A stretch of 30,214 nt of DNA, taken from Plakobranchus ocellatus (lineage: Eukaryota > Mollusca > Gastropoda > Plakobranchidae). Made by a program: the position numbers and the translations under genes. Positions 1 through 10,316 of the stretch are shown in pieces; position 1 is the first letter of the stretch; every line of letters begins with the position of its first letter. The DNA lies in contig BLXT01007741.1 in the NCBI GenBank assembly GCA_019648995.1, positions 1 to 30,214 of the forward strand. Reading direction: 5' to 3'. Under the pieces are notes generated by a model that worked only from the letters and a program-made list of their open reading frames with translations, was not told where the DNA came from and did not search any database.

Positions 1-555
1 ACAAAGATTTCCAAGTTTTACTTATTGTAAGGACGCTTTATGAGCATGCCTACCTACAATAAAGATATGAATCCAAGAAATAGTTAGGCCTACGTCAAAA
101 ATGGTAGATCCTACTTTTTCATAATCTTTGATTGATTGTCGGCCTTAAATTATCCCATTTTTATTTCATTTTCACTCACATAATGCTTAAGTGTCAGTCT
201 TAGCGTAGACCCACACTAAAAGCGACGCGACATGTCATGGCTAACTTGACAGACTGATGTCGTAGTTACTGTGCGCTACCCACCGACAAGTTAGCCTGAT
301 AATTTGCGTAACAAGACTGGCCTCGTGGTTCGCGCGGCAACGGTCAGTAGAATTATGCGTGGTCACGTAATGGCACCCGCCTTTCCCTTATCCGACAGAG
401 TCAATTGAGTAATCCCTAGCTGCAAAACCTCTCACGTGTCGGTGTCGTAGCCAACATAGTGTGCGCTGTTAGTAAAAAAATTATAGCGTTTCCAAACATG
501 TTGGTTGTTGCACCGTTGGAAGCCCAAACTGCTGCCCCCAGTGTGCGCTGTCGCT
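1..555. other. CpG-richer non-coding patch
   Basis: No open frame of note. From about 200 to 555 the sequence is clearly richer in CG dinucleotides than the AT-rich surroundings. A short phrase recurs in degenerate form: GTCGTAG followed a few bases later by GTGCGCT, at 259-277 and 444-467, with GTGTGCGCTG again at 541-550. It could be a relic of a GC-richer repeat or a small CpG island. I cannot tell which. Confidence 0.4.
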
Positions 556-556
556 A

Positions 557-716
557 AAATATTACATTTTTGTTTCACCATTACTCACATTATCGTTTTA
601 AGATATTCTTTAAATATTACATACATGTATATTTGTTGCACTTTTACTCACATAGTGATTAAGTCTTAAAATATTACATAAACTATCGCATTATTTAGTA
701 TACTCTTACTCACATT
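557..716. repeat. Degenerate tandem repeat, unit about 55-63 bp
   Basis: Three imperfect units share the anchors AATATTACAT and TTACTCACAT. The ACTCACAT anchor falls at 583, 646 and 708, a spacing of 62-63 bases. The ATTACAT anchor falls at 561, 616 and 673. A lone related phrase, TCACTCACATAATG, lies at 173-186. The units differ by indels, so this is an old array. Confidence 0.5.
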
Positions 717-780
717 TTACCACTGGTTGTTATGCACGAGGGAGTTCAAGATGTTTTTGGTCTGACTATGAGGGAATCGG

Positions 781-1129
781 TAAGGGAAAAGTCGTGGAAA
801 ATTGTGGCAAGGTTCTCCAAGTCCTGCTGCCTGACAATGTCCCTGCTCACAGAGTACAAGCAGCTAAAAAGTGCGGCTTTGAAATCCTGCCATACCCAGC
901 GTTTTCACCAACATAACTTCCTCAGACTTTTTTCTGTATCCTCATCTTAAAAAAATCATTGAAGGAACAGTATTTTTTAGGCCAACGAAGACGCCATTAA
1001 AGCTGTGTAAGACTGATGAGGGGTTTCGCCGTTATTTTTTCTATTAAAGAATTCTGAAGGTCAAAAAGAGGTAGCAGAAATGTTTTATTCTGTAGGTGAC
1101 AGTGTAGAGAAAATAAGTTTACGCGGCTA
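781..1129 (+). pseudogene. Decayed mariner-type transposase, C-terminal half
   Basis: Translated pieces match the mariner/Tc1 DDE-transposase C-terminus. LLPDNVPAHRVQAAKKCGFE (827-886) carries the second catalytic Asp in the usual D-N-x-P-x-H setting. FEILPYPAFSP follows, where mariners have LLPHPPYSPDLAPSDFFLF. LKKSLKEQYF sits about 945-975 in another frame, and YSVGDSVEK near 1085 matches the usual final QGDYVEK. The frame changes at least twice, stops are present, and the third catalytic Asp region is damaged, so the copy is dead. The N-terminal helix-turn-helix half is not visible upstream, and I found no terminal inverted repeats. Mariner elements move by cut-and-paste at TA sites. The family call is fairly safe; the subfamily is not. 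Confidence 0.7.
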
Positions 1130-1303
1130 GTTGCAAAGTTTTATAAATATTCATTTTTTCAGCTTTAGGCAAGAGACGTCTTAAAACCCCATTTCATAAT
1201 ATGCATTTGAGTATTTTGAAAAAATGATTATTACATTATCATGTATTGGACATGGCATTTTTATATATGACATAGGATGTGTGGCACCTTAGAGACACTT
1301 TTT
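1130..1303. other. AT-rich spacer
   Basis: Nothing recognised between the mariner remnant and the triplet array. Confidence 0.5.
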
Positions 1304-1865
1304 ATCATTAATGGTAGTAGCAGCAGCATCCGTAGTCGTAGCCGCCGCCGCCGTGGTAGGTGGGTGTTGGTGGTCGTCGTCGTCGTCGTGGTCGTGGTCG
1401 TGGTCGTGGTGGTGGTGGTAGTAATAGTAGGTAGTAGTAGATAGTAGTAAGTAGTAGTAGTTAGTAGTAGAAGTTGTAGTAGTTAGTAGTAGTAGTAGCA
1501 GCAGCAGCAGCAGCAATAGTAATAGTGGTGGTGGTGGTAGTAATAGTAGATAGTAGTAGTAGTAGTAGATAGTAGTAGTAGTAGTAGATAGATAGTAGTA
1601 GTAGTAGTAGATAGATAGTAGTAGTAGTAGTAGATAGATAGTAGTAGTAGATAGTAGATAGATAGTAGTAGTAGATAGTAGTAGTAGTAGTAGTAGTAGA
1701 TAGTAGTAGTAGTAGTAGATAGTAGTAGTAGTAGTAAGTAGTAGTAGATAGTAGTAGTAGTAGTAGATAGTAGTAGTAGTAGTAGATAGTAGTAGTAGTA
1801 GTAGTAGATAGTAGTAGTAGTAGTAGATAGTAGTAGTAGTAGTAGTAGATAGTAGTAGTAGTANN

Positions 1866-1926
<61 letters not shown>

Positions 1927-2005
1927 ATAGTAGTAGTAGTAGTAGTAGATAGTAGTAGTAGTAGTAGTAGATAGTAGTAGATAGTAGATAGTAGTAGATA
2001 GTAGA

Positions 2006-2041
<36 letters not shown>

Positions 2042-2057
2042 CAGCAGCAGTAGCAGT

Positions 2058-2096
<39 letters not shown>

Positions 2097-2178
2097 TGCG
2101 GCGGCGGCGGGTGGTGGTGGTAATAGTAAATAGTAGTAGTAGATAGTAGTAGGTAGTAGTAGTAGTAGTTGTAGTAGT

Positions 2179-2255
<77 letters not shown>

Positions 2256-2370
2256 GCAGCAATAGTAGTAGTAGCAGCAGCAGCAGCAGCAGTAGCAATA
2301 GCAGCAGCGGCAGCAGCAGCAGCAGCAACAGTAGTAGTAGTAGTAGCAGTTGCAGTAGTAGTAGTGACCT
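1304..2370. repeat. 1-kb compound triplet array, mainly TAG with CAG and GTG
   Basis: Nearly pure trinucleotide DNA. The core is TAG repeated in runs of 3-7 and then interrupted by an extra A, giving GATAG junctions. This makes a loose higher-order unit of roughly 16-22 bases and shifts the triplet phase by one each time. CAG-rich blocks lie at about 1498-1515, 2041-2095 and 2226-2360, and GTG/CGT blocks at 1340-1420. Two unknown bases at 1864-1865 suggest an assembly join, so the true length is uncertain. Long minus-strand frames across it (Leu/Thr/Tyr/Ala runs) follow from the triplet period and are not a protein. Confidence 0.95.
2041..2095 (+). repeat. CAG run inside the triplet array
   Basis: A CAG run of about 18 units with a few TAG interruptions, followed directly by CTGCGGCGGCGGCGGGTGG. 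The pure section is about 2060-2095. CAG/CGG runs of this kind form hairpins and are length-unstable. Confidence 0.85.
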
Positions 2371-2668
2371 GAGAGAGTTGGGCATAAAAGATTTTCTGTC
2401 TCTCTCTATCACATAAAGGAAAATAAATCTTCCAATGTGATTTCATAGAGAAATTGTATTGGGTGTGGATGTGATGTGTTATTCTTATGCTATAAAATAT
2501 CTTTACTCAGTCATGTGCTAAACGAACCGATAAGAAAAGAATAACTGATGTTGATTAAAAATGTTTTGGTTGCTTTTTTCTTAGAGGAACAAAACACCCA
2601 CATCAAGAAAAAAGGATCCTGGGGATAACGCTTGTAATCGTCAAACAGAAATTTTTCAAGTTTTTGAG

Positions 2669-2803
2669 TTGTGTGTGTGTGTATTTGTTTGTTTTGTTTT
2701 TTTTTTTGTTTTTTTTACCCTGTTCGTGTATTTTTTAGCCAGGTGCAAATATCATTACAAGTTGCTGAATAACCGGGCGAGTGATACCGTAACACCGTTA
2801 TTC

Positions 2804-2855
<52 letters not shown>

Positions 2856-2975
2856 AATGAAAGAATGCTACTGATACTACTTGTACTCCTGCTCCTCCTC
2901 CTACTACACCACTGCTGATATCATTAACAATAGAAACACTATAGCTACAACAACTACTACTATTACTGCTATTAT
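2669..2975. repeat. GT, T, GA and CTA/CTC simple repeats
   Basis: GT repeats at 2669-2683 run into a T-rich stretch to about 2720. A pure GA run lies at about 2808-2851, and degenerate CTA/CTC/CTG triplets at 2876-2975. Overlapping short frames here are low-complexity and not genes. Confidence 0.85.
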
Positions 2976-3198
2976 ACTGCGACAAATAATTTTTTTTTTT
3001 TTTTAATTACAAAAAAAAATACTAATGCCCCCACCAATACTTATTACAATCATGAACTTAGTCAGTATTTACAATTCTTGAAATAATAAAATGTGCACTG
3101 CTGCCCTGTCGTGTAAGGATGTTTGTGATTTAGACTTTGTTATGGAGCTAAGTTGCGAAATATTATCGATAATATTGAAAGTGAAGAAAATGTCTATC

Positions 3199-3201
3199 TA
3201 T

Positions 3202-3268
<67 letters not shown>

Positions 3269-3318
3269 CATACATACATACACAGTTATGAATACATATT
3301 GGTTAAATCTTTTACAAA

Positions 3319-3365
<47 letters not shown>
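3199..3365. repeat. Two TA microsatellites with CATA edges
   Basis: A TATA run at about 3209-3262 flanked by ACATACATA variants to 3285, then a second pure AT run at 3321-3364 ending in GTATGTA. The segment between them is about 35 bases of mixed sequence. Confidence 0.9.
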
Positions 3366-3372
<7 letters not shown>

Positions 3373-5170
3373 TATCTAAACATATAGGATTGAAGGCTTC
3401 ACAAACATCATAGTGCCAATTTTTAACAAAGAATGCAATTTATCTAATATTACACCGGTAGAGATAAAATTCTTAAAGTTCAAATAAAATAGTGCAGCGT
3501 GTGATAAATTATTCACATTAGCCGGTGTTATTGGTTTACAAAAAAGGGAGAAAAAAAAAGTATTTTAAATACTTCTGTGATAAACAATCAACCAAAGTCA
3601 CTTCAGATCAAAAAGTTTAATAAAATTCAAATTATTGCAACTGGCAAATTGAAAATATTTTTTGTGCTATGCAAGTCTGCAATAACAATGCTTTACACAA
3701 AAAAAATTGACGTCAAAAGTAGATGACACATTTTTGGTTGGAGATTAGTGACAGAAAGAAAAAACTATACCGTGTTTCATGCAAAATTATCCTTGAGGAG
3801 TATAAAGAGGTGCAGATTTTAATAAAATAGAAGAGAGAAAAAAGAAAGGAGGGTAGGAGCCCTGTTACAAATCGTTTTTATATTTATTACAAACATATTT
3901 TCAATAATTTGACACGTAATCAAAACACTTTTATTACTTTCAAAAATTGATATTCATACCGGTAAATTTACGATTACATAGAGAACAAAATAAGATACGA
4001 CTATAGTTCCGAAAATATGGGCATACTTTTTTTTGCTGACACCTGATATCTTGCTCAGACATAATTGCACTTACAATATTCACAGAAGAAATACAAATGA
4101 GTGGCCACAGAAGTGCACACACACATACACACACCAAGTTAACTTGTTAAAATATGGATCATGACAATGACAATAATTTAAATAAAGTTGGGCATAAAAA
4201 GGGCTCTCGTATGTTTTTTCTTGTAAATATTAGCAATACAAATTTTACACAAGAACTTTTTTAGAAATTTGCGTGGGTGTTATGCGTCTCTCATGCTAAT
4301 ATTGATTTTTGTATACATGTTTTATAGTAAAGAGTGTTCAAAAGTTATTTGCCTCAATATAATAAAGAAAATATAACATAGCTGGCATCAGTTAAAAGGA
4401 GCGTTTGGTAACCACTCAGAGGATGATCAATATTTTAGATTTAAAACACTTACGTAATCACCCTTTTAGTAATCATGGTGTTAATAATAACTTCATTTTT
4501 TTATTAAAACTGACAATCTTTCCAGCATAAACACTCAGAAAGTAAATATATATTGCCATCACAGTGGCACTACCGGTACATGTGATAAATAAAAACAGCA
4601 GTGTTGCTCTAAAAGATGACAGAAATTGGACGTATGATACTTTTCCTCAAAAATTTTTTGTGACCTAAGTATATTTGGATACTCTTCAGTTTCTCCATTT
4701 CCACACTCAAAATCAATAATTTCATGAGCTATGATGGTCAACATGTTGGTCGTCATACACGGATGTGATCAGGTTTATCTTTGTCACATTAAACATAAGA
4801 TAAGAACGTGAGACCATGGGTCAACGAAAGATGATTTTAATGTGATTGGTCGAGTTAGATTTAGATCTATATTCAACCAGTTATAATTTTTATGCACACT
4901 GATGTTAGATCTAGATCTTCAATCAACCTATGATGATTATACGTTTGTTGATGATTTGGGCTCATATTTAATTGATCATGCATTTTCAAGCGTTTTTAAC
5001 GAAAAATTGTGAGGTGTAGGCCAAGATTCAACCCTTGTCTTTTCATGAATTAACTTGGATATAGGCCGATGTAAGTGATGGTGCTTATAGTGACTATGTG
5101 TAAGACAATAATTTAGATGGGAGTAAATTTTTTTGATTGTCCATTTTCCTATAGAGCGCTAATAAGTTCC
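3366..5170. other. AT-rich stretch without a recognised gene
   Basis: Only short frames of biased composition occur on either strand, including a 65-codon minus frame at 3940-4137 that starts in a CA/GT repeat and another at 4559-4756. Neither shows a domain or splice context that I can support. One small tandem duplication inside is listed separately. Confidence 0.5.
4854..4952 (+). repeat. Two-copy degenerate tandem repeat, unit about 50 bp
   Basis: GTTAGATTTAGATCT begins at 4854, and GTTAGATCTAGATCTTC begins 50 bases later at 4904. Both are followed by a TTCAA(C/T)CA-like stretch and then an AT-rich stretch. The match weakens toward the 3' end. Confidence 0.4.
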
Positions 5171-5185
5171 ACAGGTGTTAGGTAT

Positions 5186-5341
5186 CATAGTCGGTGGGCC
5201 AGAAGGTGAAACCATTCTCCCCCTCCCCCCCACCGGGGGGAATTGCCTTGGTTGTTATTATTCATGGTCATAGTCCGCTCCCGAAACAGGTTGCTAGCAT
5301 TAAAAAAATGTCATCTTCACAGAGTTATGGCCCTTGAAAGG
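5186..5341 (+). repeat. Left terminal inverted repeat
   Basis: It begins TAGTCGGTGGGCC after AGGTATCA. A C-rich then G-rich block follows (CTCCCCCTCCCCCCCACCGGGG), mirrored by GGGAAGGGGAGGGGGGG in the right end. The CATTAAAAAAATGTCATCTTC stretch comes next and then AGTTATGGCCCTT. Identity with the right end is patchy, with indels, so the ends are old. Confidence 0.6.
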
Positions 5342-5684
5342 TCATTTTATCCATTTTCTTCAAAAATGAGATAAACATGTTTTTGACAGTACATTTTTTC
5401 ATAAAATTCAGAACTGTTTACGGAATTGTTTTATCGTAAAAAATAAAATATTTATGAATTTTTTTGTTATTTTTAATTGATATATTTCTTTCTTTTTTCA
5501 GTAACTTTAACCAGATTTTTCTAACATTTTGATTTTTCTGTTGTATTCACATTGAAGCGCTATAACTTAGTACTTTCTGGGTGGATATGATTCATGCTTC
5601 CAGAAACATTTGTCCATAAGTAGTAGAAACTTTTGCTTTCATAAAAATTAAAAACTTTATATTAAGTACTGAGTTACTGCCCTT
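5323..5684. promoter_or_regulatory. Subterminal AGTTAYNGCNCTT motif copies
   Basis: Three copies lie in the left subterminal region: AGTTATGGCCCTT at 5323-5335 (+), AGTTATAGCGCTT at 5555-5567 (-) and AGTTACTGCCCTT at 5672-5684 (+). A fourth, AGTTATTGCTCTT, sits at 7905-7917 (-) in the right end. Repeated subterminal motifs are typical transposase-binding sites in several TIR transposons. Binding here is inferred. Confidence 0.45.
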
Positions 5685-6078
5685 GCAAAATTTCGCTTTT
5701 TATTACTATTAAAAGCATATAATAATAAAGTGTGGTTTTGTTCCATAGAAGCATATTAATATGTATTTTAATGTTTTCAATGTTATTTTTTAATTGCAAT
5801 ATAGGCTTTAACAATGTTTCAAAATTTAAAAAATTGACATTAAATAAAAATGAGTTAGCCCCCCTTGAATTTTGTGAACCTATATTGATAACAAAATTTT
5901 GTCATATCATTCCATTTACTTGTATTTCATACAATACAAATACCTTTAAAAGGAATACAGGACAAATTCAGCTGGTTACTATATCACTATTAACAATGTC
6001 ATATATATGATTATAATTATTTGCCATGAGGAAATAATATAGGTACAATGATGGCATCGCGCAGCCGTTTTGATATTG

Positions 6079-7757
6079 TTAGGCTAGATCAGTTATGTTC
6101 AACTGCCTTCTGTTGTTTCCACTGCTGGTGTCAAAGATAAGCGGTTTGCTAATTGCATCAGAGAATGACAAAAGCAAGAGGAATACATCTGAATCTGGTG
6201 ACCTCACAATGACTCTCTCTGTTGTTGGTTGTTGTGAAGGGTGCAGGGTTATTCTAGAATCAGCTTCCTCATGAGATGAATGCAAATCTGGCACGGGGAT
6301 GGAGTTAACTGACCCTTGATTGCCTGTAAGAAGTTCACACATTTCTTCGTTGACAAAGAAAAGTTCTTGTTCATCAAAAGATAGGCATGTGCATCACTTG
6401 CCCTTCAGCACGCAAAAAATTTATTAAAGCTTTCTTGTTTCCATCATTAGACAGAAATTCTTATAAGTATCTGTTACAAAGTGGACAGATGCGGTCTGAG
6501 GTAAACTGCGGAATGTTTGCTTTGCCAAGTCCTTAAGTATCAGGACCACTTGACAGACAGTGGAGTAGGGCATTTCTATCGATGATGTAAGCTGTGTTAG
6601 GTTGTCTTGAAAAATCTTGAGACTTAAAACAGTTAAATGTAATTTCAAGCTTGTGTAGAAGTGTTGCTTTGTTGGTCTCAAGAGACAGGCCGCCTGGCGA
6701 AGACAATGACCACGGAACAGGGCTCATTGGGTATTTCAACAATTTCTCCATGTCTATTTGATATTCTTGTGACAGGACAAGGAGTTGCCCAAATATATTT
6801 CTCTCTGCTTTTATTTTTTACAACGTTCTTTGCTGATTTTATTTGGGTTGATTTGGAAACAGATCCAACAGTCTTCAGTTTTGTTTTTGTCAGAGGCTTA
6901 TGAAATCTGGTTGTCTTGTCCTTTAATCTGGTAGCCACAAACTCCTTGAAGGACTTTTTGCCTACATCTTCAACTTTCAAAAGATCATCTGCAATATCCT
7001 GGGGTACTTTTTGGCCTGAAGATATGCATGCAAGATGCTTTCTTTCAGTGTTAAATAGGTTGAGAAAAGCTGAGAATGTGTCCATAATTTTCTTGACAGC
7101 CTTTTCACCGAGTTTCCTTTTGGAAAGAGAAGATTCTTTATGAGTTTCACATTTCTTTGATTCAATGTTGGCCATCTGATATGTTGCTGAGACGTATTGA
7201 GCCCTGTTAATGTTATGCCTTGTGACACACCATGTGTAATATGCTGGTTGGCTTCTGCTAAATCCGACGATTGTCAGCAACTGTGCGGGAAGCTGGCGTG
7301 TCTGATCTGGACCCACTGAATCCATTTGCTTGTAACAAATCTTTTGATTGTTGTGGTAGATTGACAAGCATGATGTAGTATACACTAAGATACTTAGCAT
7401 AGTTTTGATGGTTCATGCTGATAGAAGTGGGCAAAGTTTTTGCAAACAGAAGATATGTAAATCCAGTTTGTTTGTCTTTGTGGCAAAAGAGAACTGAAGC
7501 AACAGCCAAATCCTGTCCATGTACTGAACCCAAAATTGAGCCGTTTTTTCCAAAATGACAATCTCCCGTCTGTTTTTTTAATACCTCATACTGAGCAAAG
7601 AACTGAGTTAAGGCTTGAGAGGAGATAATGCTTTGAGCCAAAGATTGATCTGGACTGATTTGAAGTTCTTTGGCACTTGATAATAAATCCTTCAGAATAC
7701 TCCCAGAGCTTGAGTTCAAGAAATGCCAAGAGGCAAGCGACTGTGGCTCACATTATA
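6079..7757 (-). pseudogene. Broken gene of the HEEAD/SPDSDV (XPG-I-like) invertebrate protein family
   Basis: On the minus strand, homologous pieces follow each other in order. NYAKYLSVYYIMLVNLPQ lies at about 7350-7405. A middle part has HKESSLSKRKL and the helix-rich KKIMDTFSAFLNLF and KKSFKEFVATRL (7140-6910). SPVPWSLSSPGG and ETNKATLLHKLE follow near 6720-6640, then YIIDRNALLHCL near 6580. FRSLPQTASVHFVTDTY lies near 6510-6450, and HEEADSR with RVIVRSPDSDVFLLL at 6273-6170. From memory, this block order is that of a large multi-copy set of uncharacterised predicted proteins in cnidarians and molluscs. The acidic HEEAD...SPDSDV pair resembles the XPG/FEN1 I-region, so a PIN-like nuclease fold is my inference. 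The reading frame changes at least three times (near 7260-7300, 6680-6750 and 6540). The N-terminal part and the region after SSGNNRRQLNITDLA are missing or unrecognisable. The copy is not functional. Confidence 0.7.
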
Positions 7758-7899
7758 ATATACTAATTAATATCTTTGTATGTTTCTTTGCGCCATACAA
7801 ACAAGCATTCATTTAGCTTTAATTTGATTTATTATGAACAAAAATGAAACCAGGCGGTAACACTGTTTGAGCTTAAACAAAAAACACACCCTATTATTT

Positions 7900-8072
7900 C
7901 ACCAAAGAGCAATAACTCAATTTTCAAATCGACATTTTTCTAGGAAGATGACACTTTTTTAAATGCGAACAAGCTGATTTATATAGCTTAAGAAGTGTAC
8001 TAATAGGGAAACATAGTGGTAAATCCCTCCCAAGGGAAGGGGAGGGGGGGTCCCGGTGGCCCATAGACTATC
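7900..8072 (-). repeat. Right terminal inverted repeat
   Basis: Read on the minus strand from 8072 inward, it runs GATAGTCTATGGGCCACC, a C-rich block, TTAGTACACTTCTTAAGC, CATTTAAAAAAGTGTCATCTTCC and then GAGTTATTGCTCTTTGGTG. The order of blocks matches the left end. Confidence 0.6.
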
Positions 8073-8080
8073 AGGTATCA

Positions 8081-10316
8081 TGTATCGATGGGAAGAGAAC
8101 TGAAAGCTCAACAATCATTCAAAATCGATATCTGTCTAAAGAATCAATATTGAGGCGTTTGCGTATTTTTTTTTTTTTTTTAATTCATCTCATACTGATA
8201 TTAAAGTGGTCATCGTGAATTGCATGAGGCAAAATAATTATAATTGGCACTATCAACAATAAATAAAGTAATCATGTGAGTAAGGCAACCTAACATAAGT
8301 ATCAAAATAATATTACCGTCAATGAAAGGTCAGCAAATATCACAATTTTGAACTTGAAACACGTTTACATTGAATATAGAAAATAATGATAAATGAAGAA
8401 ACTGTAGAAATTATGTTTACTGCAAAAGATCGGTGAATCTATAGCAAAAGTCTTCAAATATTTTTCATTTGATATCTGCAGGATCAAAATGCCCCCCTGG
8501 GCATGGGGGCATATCTACAGGTCTTTCCAAATCTTTTCCATCCAGTTCAAAGGGTAGATCCATAACTTTGGACAAAGGAATATAGAATAATGTTAAAGTT
8601 ATTTTAAATTCAAAGTCATTGGTTTTAAGAGCGAATAAAGAAAATCTCATTCTTTTCCTATTTTTTAGATTTTTTTTTGGTCTAAATAAACACTTTATCA
8701 ACTTAATTTTACACTAGTATTATAAACATACAATGTTTTTTTGAACTTATGTGCCTATCTATATTTGAATCACAGGATAGAAAAGAGAACCAGGATATGA
8801 AAACTTTAATCTTGTGCAATTTTTAATGAATATTATTTTTTAAAACGCTAAGAAGCCTACCAAGACAGGGAACGATTTGTTCTTTTGGGAAAAAAAACGA
8901 GCTTCTGAAAATTCCTAACTTCATCTATGGAAAAAAGATGATACAGAGTGTTATTTATTATTTTTTTATTATTATTTGGAGAGATCTAGTGACGTTACAT
9001 AAATTTAGTAATTGTTAATTATGTTTAGCGAGCATTAACCACAAATAAAAAAAAATTAATAAAATTAATAACTATCATCTGAATAATTCAAATGACAAGA
9101 AATGTTTGCTTTTGTATGTATTTAAAATTATTGCCATGAAGTGTATTGGAATTGAATAGCTCACTATTTGTCTGGAAGTTTGTCTCCATCCTCAGAGATT
9201 TTGGTACAGAATGCTGCCATTGGGATTCCATGACCTGAGCAGAATGACGGAATATATGCAAGGTAATGAGACCCTTTTGAAAAAACAATATACGTCCATG
9301 GGACATTGAAAACCAAAGAGTTAAATAGATCCTTTATGCGATTCCTTGGCGAAGAAATAAATTGATTTAGAAATCGTTCACTTAACAGTCTAGGCCCTAT
9401 AATAATTATATCAAGCGTTATTTAAAAACTACAAAAAATTGAAACGATTAGTAATAGTGTGAGTTTTATGACTATGTTCTTATATCACATAAAATAATAG
9501 TGAATTCAGTGACATTGTTGAAATTATCTTGGTAATATGAAAGAGTCTGATAGCTAATGACAAAATCTTTGGTTTGATGTTTGAAACCAAAAGCTCACTT
9601 TTTGTGTCCAATTTCGTTTGCGTTTTCATAGCTATTACTATCACGGAGTGCGCTGCTGACACAATTAGGTTAGGCAGGAGAAAGGAATAGAAACAAGAAA
9701 TATCCGTTAATATAGAGAGAAATTATTCTATGCGAGATAAATATGTATGTTGAATAGAGCAATAAATTGCACACGAAACTGATTTTTATTCAGAAAGCTT
9801 TATCTTCAACCAGATAAGGACTTATTCAGACCAAAAGGAAATTTAAAAAAAAAAAAAAACGACCAAAAAAAAAATTGAAAAGAAAGAAGAAATTGTCACA
9901 ATAAAAAAATACAAAAAAAAACAAAACAAAAACCGGACTAATAATGTGCCATAACCTGAGTTAGAGATGCCGTTCATTTTTCACTGTTATTCCTGTTTGT
10001 TCAAAGGGATTTGCAAGCCGAACCCTGAAGTGGCAAAGGCTGTTACCAGAGATGTTTGCATCAGACCTGTAAAATCAAAGAATGCAGATTTAAATCTTTC
10101 CAACCAACCAAACATTATCTGAAAGTGTTAAAAGCATGTAGGCATTAGGTTTCAAAAATTACGCACAAGTTTTAAACTTAAAGTTAAAAATAAAAGTTAT
10201 AAACATGTCACTTTACATTTAAGCTGTATGAAAAATTAAAAATCACTCTCTCAATCTACCTCTTCATTGCCATGGTCAAATTAAAAAAAAAAAAAGCATC
10301 TTTGAAAGAGGAGATC
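8081..10316. other. AT-rich stretch without a recognised gene
   Basis: A minus-strand 78-codon frame at 8465-8701 ends DMPPCPGGHFDPADIK. It is slightly less biased than its surroundings but has no recognisable domain. Frames at 9088-9306 and 9480-9662 on the minus strand are similar. An A-rich block spans about 9841-9935. Nothing else is supported. Confidence 0.45.

Larger units (their letters stand above)
5186..8072 (-). mobile_element. 2.9-kb element with terminal inverted repeats and a nuclease-like gene; family unknown
   Basis: The left edge reads CATAGTCGGTGGGCCA, and the right edge read on the minus strand is GATAGTCTATGGGCCACC. The flanks carry AGGTATCA on both sides (5180-5187 and 8073-8080), and the last two bases on the left overlap the element end. 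A target duplication of 6-10 bp is therefore possible, depending on where the ends are set. Inverted similarity continues inward: CATTAAAAAAATGTCATCTTC at about 5298-5318 pairs with CATTTAAAAAAGTGTCATCTTC from the right end. Both ends then carry AGTTAT(G/T)GC(C/T)CTT. The only coding content is the broken minus-strand gene at 6079-7757. The gene is shorter than the family's usual length as I recall it, so this copy is probably a dead or internally deleted derivative. I cannot place it in hAT, P, Mutator, Academ, Kolobok or Zisupton with confidence. Confidence 0.65.

Noticed and set aside
1289-2446. Two long overlapping minus-strand frames of Leu/Thr/Tyr/Ala runs
   Set aside because: They are read through the TAG/CAG array, include unknown bases, and have no non-repeat content apart from short edges.
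2373-4201. GTTGGGCATAAAA occurs at 2375 and again at 4187
   Set aside because: A 13-base match repeats by chance several times in 30 kb of AT-rich DNA, and the flanks do not match.
5732-6010. Plus-strand 92-codon frame inside the element
   Set aside because: AT-rich with Phe/Ile/Asn bias and no domain; likely chance in the element's non-coding part.
6661-7143. Plus-strand frames at 6661-6903 and 6916-7143
   Set aside because: They are antisense shadows of the minus-strand HEEAD-family gene, which has the recognisable motifs.
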